DNA of 64,000 bases from Zoogloea oleivorans (GTDB lineage Bacteria; Pseudomonadota; Gammaproteobacteria; Burkholderiales; Rhodocyclaceae): contig NZ_SDKK01000018.1 in assembly GCF_008107625.1 (NCBI RefSeq), forward strand, positions 21,885-85,884, in the 5' to 3' direction. Every line of letters starts with the position of its first letter. Position 1 is the first letter of the stretch. The notes beneath the pieces are model-generated. The model did no database searches. It was not told where the DNA came from and was given only the letters and a program-made list of their open reading frames with translations. Made by a program: the position numbers and the translations under genes. Positions 60,234-64,000 of the stretch are shown here, piece by piece.

Positions 60234-60858
60234 TCAGGGTGCGCCGGCTGGCGTACTCGCCGACCAGCATGGAAATGGCATGGGCAGCACCTTCGGGCAA
60301 CCGAACTCCGCCCCGCAACTGGGCTGCCAGCACCATGCAGGCCTCGCCCTGAGCCGGCCGTGTGGCCCGCACCAGCAGCAACTGATCGCACGGCAGCTCA
60401 TGCCAGGCCGGCGAGCGCACATCGATACCGATGCTGACTGCATCGTCACTGGAGGCCAGCCAGTCGCGAATCTCATCCTCGAAAGCCACGCAGGACAGCA
60501 CCCGCTCCGACTCACCACAGCGCCCGAAACCACTCACCCAGACCAGTTCTTCCTGCAGGCGCTGACGATCTGGCGTGATGCATCCGATGGCAATCCGCTC
60601 CGCGTCGAGCGCCCGCAGAAGCTGCCGCAGCGCACGCAGACTGGCAAAGCGCACATCATCCAGGTGACGGACGAGCGCGGCGCCGGTAATGGCTGCCTCG
60701 GAAACGGGATCACCCACGTAATCGTCCTTCTCAAGGGTTTCGTCGAATTGCCAAGTCACGAACGGCAACCGCGGGGCCTGCACTTTGCACAACATGGCTG
60801 TATTCCTTGGGGGTGCTTCGTGACGACAAAAAGAGAACAGGCGGGAAATGACACTCAT
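60223..60858 (-). CDS. GAF-like domain protein (orphan)
   Basis: A 211-residue soluble protein with no motif that fixes a function. Residues about 60-200 have the alternating pattern of a GAF domain (LRALDAERIAIGCITPDRQRLQEELVWVSG), similar to the GAF-like end of the HDOD protein at 7.9 kb. Five cysteines are scattered. It converges on hoxW with an 11-base overlap. ATG at 60858 follows atcagg; an ATG at 60795 with aagga is an alternative. Upstream lie three spaced operator-like repeats. A sensor linked to hydrogenase or redox is possible but not shown. Confidence 0.65.
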   Translation of the reverse strand: MSVISRLFSFCRHEAPPRNTAMLCKVQAPRLPFVTWQFDETLEKDDYVGDPVSEAAITGAALVRHLDDVRFASLRALRQLLRALDAERIAIGCITPDRQRLQEELVWVSGFGRCGESERVLSCVAFEDEIRDWLASSDDAVSIGIDVRSPAWHELPCDQLLLVRATRPAQGEACMVLAAQLRGGVRLPEGAAHAISMLVGEYASRRTLIRP

Positions 60859-60907
60859 TGCCTGATCAATTTCGGCATCAGGAAATACTCAAATCATCAT
60901 TTATGAC

Positions 60908-60961
60908 GAATTCTAAATCAAAAATGCAGATTTGCATAAATCCGTGAGGATTTGATAAATC
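60908..60961. repeat. Three operator-like repeats about 20 bp apart
   Basis: GATTTGcATAAATC (60929), GATTTG-ATAAATC (60949) and a weaker GAATTCTAAATC (60908) start about two helical turns apart, 50-100 bases before the GAF-like gene; the first also holds ATGCA-gatt-TGCAT. The remaining gap, 60962-61221, shows no gene, only the hairpin at 61088. Confidence 0.45.
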
Positions 60962-61087
60962 TCACTTCCCACTTTATGCCAAACACGCAAAATAAGATTA
61001 CAGCACAATCGGTTTCACGAGATTTTACGAAGAAAGGCGGGGAGCACTACGTGCCGGATTGCTCGAATGGCATCCAGGAAACAACAA

Positions 61088-61110
61088 AAAATCACGAACA
61101 ACGTGATTTT
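61088..61110 (-). terminator. Terminator after the HTH-receiver gene
   Basis: A 9-bp stem (aaaatcacg / cgtgatttt) with loop aacaa, followed on the minus strand by a T-rich run. It lies 112 bases beyond the stop. Confidence 0.65.
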
Positions 61111-61221
61111 CGTCTTACCCACCATTCACGCACACTCCACCGCTCCCCGGCAGGCGATGCTGACGGGGCTGGGGGCTATGCGTGAAAAGGGGAAAACGGG
61201 CTGGGAGAAGCCCGGAGAAAC

Positions 61222-61845
61222 TCAGGCGGCGCGGCCGCGCCGCTGCATGGCCATGATCTTGGCCTGGACATACCCCTTCAGCTCGCGGAACGGCACCGGC
61301 TTGCTATAGAGAATGACATCGGCGGGAAGGCCGCCGTTTTCTACGATCTCGTCGTCAGTCAGGCCGCTGACCACCACGATGTCCAGATCCTGCAACTGGG
61401 GATCGGCACGCAGGCGGCGAATCATTTCGAACCCGTCGATCCCCGGCATGCGCAAGTCGGTAATCAACAGATCCGGCGGCACACGGCCGATTTCGAGCAG
61501 GCCGTCGATGCCGCTCGAAACCATGCGGTACTGCAGCGGCAGGGCCCAGGAAGTAAAAGTGTGCTCGTAGAGTTTTTGGAGGATGCGATCATCCTCTGCC
61601 ACCAGCACCTGCAGGCTGCTGGCGGCAGGACGAACCGGTGCATGCCCGCCGCCGGCCATGGAGCGAGCGCGAAACTCCTCGATGGAACTGACGCGGATGC
61701 GACGATGCCCACCTACGGTCTTCCAGCCCTCAAGCTGGCCGTTCTCGACCATCTGCTGGACGGTACCCAAAGACAATCCAAGACGCTGGGCTGCTTCGGA
61801 TGTGCTGCAATATTCCTTTTCAGGGGATTCGGGCGTGGCGGCCAT
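61222..61845 (-). CDS. Excisionase-type HTH fused to a response-regulator receiver domain
   Basis: A 207-residue protein in an inverted order for a response regulator. Residues 12-62 are a MerR/excisionase-like winged HTH (STSEAAQRLGLSLGTVQQMV, then GGHRRI), and 78-200 a CheY-like receiver with Asp130 (ITDLRMPG), Ser160 and Lys182. No histidine kinase is adjacent, so it is an orphan. Two ACGGT repeats 10 bases apart (61870-61884) precede the ATG at 61845 and may be an autoregulatory site. Such fusions occur in Rhodocyclales and relatives, with no assigned role I know of. Confidence 0.85.
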   Translation of the reverse strand: MAATPESPEKEYCSTSEAAQRLGLSLGTVQQMVENGQLEGWKTVGGHRRIRVSSIEEFRARSMAGGGHAPVRPAASSLQVLVAEDDRILQKLYEHTFTSWALPLQYRMVSSGIDGLLEIGRVPPDLLITDLRMPGIDGFEMIRRLRADPQLQDLDIVVVSGLTDDEIVENGGLPADVILYSKPVPFRELKGYVQAKIMAMQRRGRAA

Positions 61846-61884
61846 GGGGGCGATCTGACTTAAAGAACAACGGTTTAAAACGGT

Positions 61885-62650
61885 GCGACTAGTGTAGCCC
61901 GGGACAACGGAAATTCGACGAGTTCGGAGTATGCCCCCGATCAGGACAACGTGCTATCAGGACCGGTACGCATACATGAGAGCCAGGGGTGAAAATCTGA
62001 AAAATGGGGAAAACCCTTTGTTTTTCATGGTTTTTCATGCCAAAAAAATCGACAAACACAAAAACCGCATCAAGCATCTTGTACAACGCTTTGCCTAAAG
62101 CCATTGATTTAGGCCGTGATTTTCACACATCTTTGGGCTCGACCCTCACATTATCGCGGTCACCCATCGTGCTAGGCAACGACCTTGCGAGTCGGCGTAA
62201 ATATCAAACTGCGCATAAGCGGCGAGCCTGAAAGGCAAACTTACCCCGGACAGACAGGCTGCTCTAGCGCATCAGCCTGTCCAGCGGCCAGGGCAGGTGG
62301 CGGGAGAACGGTATTCCCAGTTGCCATCGGGATGCTCCCCATCCTCGCCCAGACATCCCCGGCAGTAAAACGCACACAATCAGCAACGACAAGCTCAAAA
62401 CGCGGCTTGAGCAAGGCGATCACACTTTGACATAGTCCTTGCACAAGAACTCCGGACGTAAACGAAATGAATAAACAAGCACCTTTTCGCCCATGAAAGC
62501 GGTAACGGATGTTGGCCCACCCACACCTGGAGCAGTTCGGGTTGCAGTGGTCCAGGCGGGGAGCGTAACGCCCCCTCCTGCAAGGTAAAACGGGACTGGC
62601 GAGCAATGGAATGAAACCAAAAATGACCACACCATAGCCTGGACACTCTC
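61885..62650. other. Gene-poor AT-rich stretch
   Basis: About 770 bases without a convincing gene; open frames here have no ribosome-binding site and no family resemblance. Visible structure: an exact tandem repeat of gtttttcatg (62020-62039), hairpins gcctaaa/tttaggc (62093-62114) and gacaggctg/cagcctgtc (62253-62281). Base composition differs from the flanking genes, which suggests acquired or decayed DNA. Confidence 0.6.
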
Positions 62651-62655
62651 GCCAC

Positions 62656-62688
62656 GAAAAAACAAAAACCCCCGCGACGCGGGGGTTT
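62656..62688 (-). terminator. Strong orphan terminator, possible 3' end of a small RNA
   Basis: A 10-bp stem (aaacccccgc / gcgggggttt) with loop gac, followed on the minus strand by tttttgtttttt. No gene lies upstream on that strand until the broken transposase 260 bases away. A TAAAAT at 62768-62773 could start a transcript of about 100 bases; no good -35 is seen. The interval 62689-62950 is otherwise empty. Confidence 0.6.
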
Positions 62689-62950
62689 CAATGGGGTGTT
62701 GCGCTTATTCCAAGAGTACGAATTAGAAGGGTTATCTTTCAGACTCAGGCCGAAACAAGCGTTCCAGATTTTATCAAGCACATGTAAACAATAGGATTTT
62801 TAACACAAGGTCGCCAAAATTTACACCAAAAACATAAAAAAGTCGAAACACAGACGATTTTGATCGAAAATCTGCCCTACTTGTTTCGGTTTCCCAAGCT
62901 TCGCCGAGAGGGTAGCACTGTCTCACAGGGGCCACATGGGACTCAAGGCC

Positions 62951-63677
62951 TTAGGGTCTGTTTGACAAGATGGCCTGCAGATGCCGGCGGATCATGGCGA
63001 GCTTGATACAGCCAAGATAGTGTACGGCGAGCTTTTCGAAGCGGGTGGCGACCGCTCGGGCCTCCTTAAGCCAGCTGACACAACGCTCAATGACGTTGCG
63101 GCGGCAGTATGGAGGTCGAATTTGGGCGGCCGGCCGCGCCGCTGCGCCCTCTGGTCGCGTCGATCGTGCGGAAGTGACGGCGCCAACATGGTGCTTATGG
63201 AACCAGTTGCGGATGCGTCGGTAGCAGTAACCTCGGTCGCCCCCAAGCCTTTCGGGACGCCGCCGTGGGGAGCCATGTGGTTGCACGATTCGGACGGCAT
63301 CGAGCACCGGCTCGGCAAAGAGCGACTCGTGAGCTTGGCCGGCACTCAACGGTCAGAGGCAGCCCGCCTCCGTCGCTCCCCAGATGCAGCTTCGTGCCCC
63401 AGCACCCGCGACTACGGCCCAGCGCGTGGTCCGTCGGCTCCTAGTGGGGAAAATCTTTCCGCGTCAGCAACGGCTTTGTGCGCGTACATTCGAGCCGTCG
63501 ATACACCCCAGCGACCTGTCGATCGCGCCAAGGGATGCCAGTCGCGTTGTGGAACAGCATCCCGTTGAGGATCGTTCGGTGGTTCAGGTAGTACCGACCG
63601 GGCATGGTCGCCGCCGGCAACAGCGGCTCGAGGAGCGCCCATTCCGCACCAAACAACTCATGACGGCGGTGCGACAT
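62951..63677 (-). pseudogene. Broken IS5-type transposase (IS427/IS1031-like)
   Basis: The N-terminal part (RRHELFGAEWALLEPLLP, DHR-like NHRTILNGMLF, PWRD), the middle (CIDGSNVRAHKA, then WGTKLHLGSDGGG) and the C-terminal part (SAGQAHES, RRNVIERCVSWLKEARAVATRFEKLAVHYL) of an IS5-family DDE transposase are all there but in three frames, with stops and an internal deletion between WRD and CIDG. It cannot make a working enzyme. The element runs against another transposase fragment at its 5' end and keeps a terminal repeat only at its 3' end. Confidence 0.88.
62953..62969. repeat. Terminal inverted repeat of the IS5-type remnant (one end)
   Basis: agggtctgtttgacaag borders the transposase stop, as in IS427-like elements. 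No inverted copy is seen at the other end near 63690-63740. Confidence 0.55.
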
Positions 63678-63698
63678 GGCTCCCACAGTTCAGGAAAA

Positions 63699-64000
63699 GC
63701 GATTGCCATTCCGACCGACAACCGCCTGTTAATGTGTGTGGCCGGGCACAAGCTGGTCCTGATCGCCAAACGGGCCGGGCTGGCGCTTCGCCAGGCCTCC
63801 GAGAATGAAGGCCGCAGTCTCAAACGTCTGGCCGGCGGTTAGGCCCCTGCAAAGCAGTTCCGGCAGACACTCCTGGATCGACTCATCCGAGACCTGGATC
63901 GCCGCCTGCTGACGCTCCGCGCGCACCCGAAGTCGAATGTATCGGCAACGCTCGCCAGCCCTGCAAGTTGGACGTGAAGGTTAGCAGGTCGATGCAAAAC
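63699..64000 (+). pseudogene. Fragment of a second IS5-type transposase
   Basis: The frame reads KAIAIPTDNRLL...LVLIAKRAGLALRQ...RLAGG, then a TAG stop at 63840 where relatives have Tyr of GGYAHAKQF, then APAKQFR; a frameshift follows and the next frame continues APEVECIGNARQP to the window edge. This matches the HAPEVECIGKGKA-type IS5-family transposases. With a nonsense codon and a frameshift it is inactive. It continues beyond the window. Confidence 0.8.

Noticed and set aside
61889..62231. Frames of 71 and 75 codons on opposite strands
   Set aside because: Low-complexity AT-rich translation, no start signals.
62253..62281. Hairpin gacaggctg/cagcctgtc as a terminator
   Set aside because: No T-run on either strand and an 11-base loop; kept only as a structural note.
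62241..62781. Overlapping minus-strand frames of 129 and 128 codons in the gene-poor stretch
   Set aside because: No ribosome-binding site or recognisable motif; one runs through the strong terminator at 62656-62688.
63441..63686. Short IS5 N-terminal frame as an intact gene
   Set aside because: It is the first part of a transposase whose remaining parts lie in other frames.

Overview
The window reads as chromosomal DNA of a GC-rich betaproteobacterium, most likely of the Rhodocyclales (Azospira/Dechloromonas/Zoogloea-like). This rests on the betaproteobacterial division and cell wall cluster linked to lpxC and secA, a PEP-CTERM exported protein, an NtrBC-glnA locus with sigma-54 signals, ZapD/YacG and a bidirectional HoxFUYH hydrogenase. 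The genus is an inference. Most of the window is dense housekeeping sequence. The last 4 kb is accessory, with orphan regulators, a gene-poor AT-rich stretch and insertion sequence remnants.

Layout. 1-1.6 kb: two inner-membrane proteins of pilus/secretion-assembly type, the first cut by the window edge. 1.7-9.3 kb, minus strand: argJ, two FtsX/MacB-type permeases without an ATPase, a nitroreductase-like protein, a PEP-CTERM protein behind a sigma-54-type promoter, and an HDOD-GAF protein. 9.4-30.9 kb: secA, a divergent DciA-like gene, a small membrane protein, lpxC, and a complete dcw cluster (mraZ-rsmH-ftsL-ftsI-murE-murF-mraY-murD-ftsW-murG-murC-ddl-ftsQ-ftsA-ftsZ). The cluster is transcribed leftwards from a promoter whose -10 overlaps 10-bp-spaced MraZ boxes. 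31.2-31.6 kb: RNase P RNA. 32-39.5 kb: envelope and redox genes (tandem-repeat exported protein, glycine-zipper lipoprotein, ubiquinone-type hydroxylase, dsbC, a degenerate EAL protein, mltA), then a tight small-membrane-protein/DUF815 ATPase/Nudix-ThiE unit.

39.5-43.5 kb, minus strand: birA-coaX-SPOR-coaE-zapD-yacG. 43.6-48.6 kb: ntrC, ntrB, a DUF4124 protein and glnA, with a -24/-12 promoter and an NtrC box upstream of glnA. 48.7-55.1 kb, plus strand: rhodanese, nadA, a YbhP-like/ClsB pair, hldC, and cysK with a PatB/MalY C-S lyase. 55.2-60.2 kb: hoxF-hoxU-hoxY-hoxH-hoxW in overlapping order, giving NAD-linked H2 turnover plus the HoxH endopeptidase. 60.2-64 kb: a GAF-like orphan with spaced operator-like repeats upstream, an excisionase-HTH/receiver fusion, about 1.1 kb without a convincing gene but with a strong orphan terminator, and two broken IS5-type transposase genes.

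No tRNA, CRISPR array or rRNA was recognised. No clearly novel multi-gene system is evident. The best leads are the PEP-CTERM sigma-54 promoter, the degenerate EAL protein, the orphan HTH-receiver and GAF pair beside hox, the small protein/DUF815 unit, and a candidate small RNA at about 62.7 kb.
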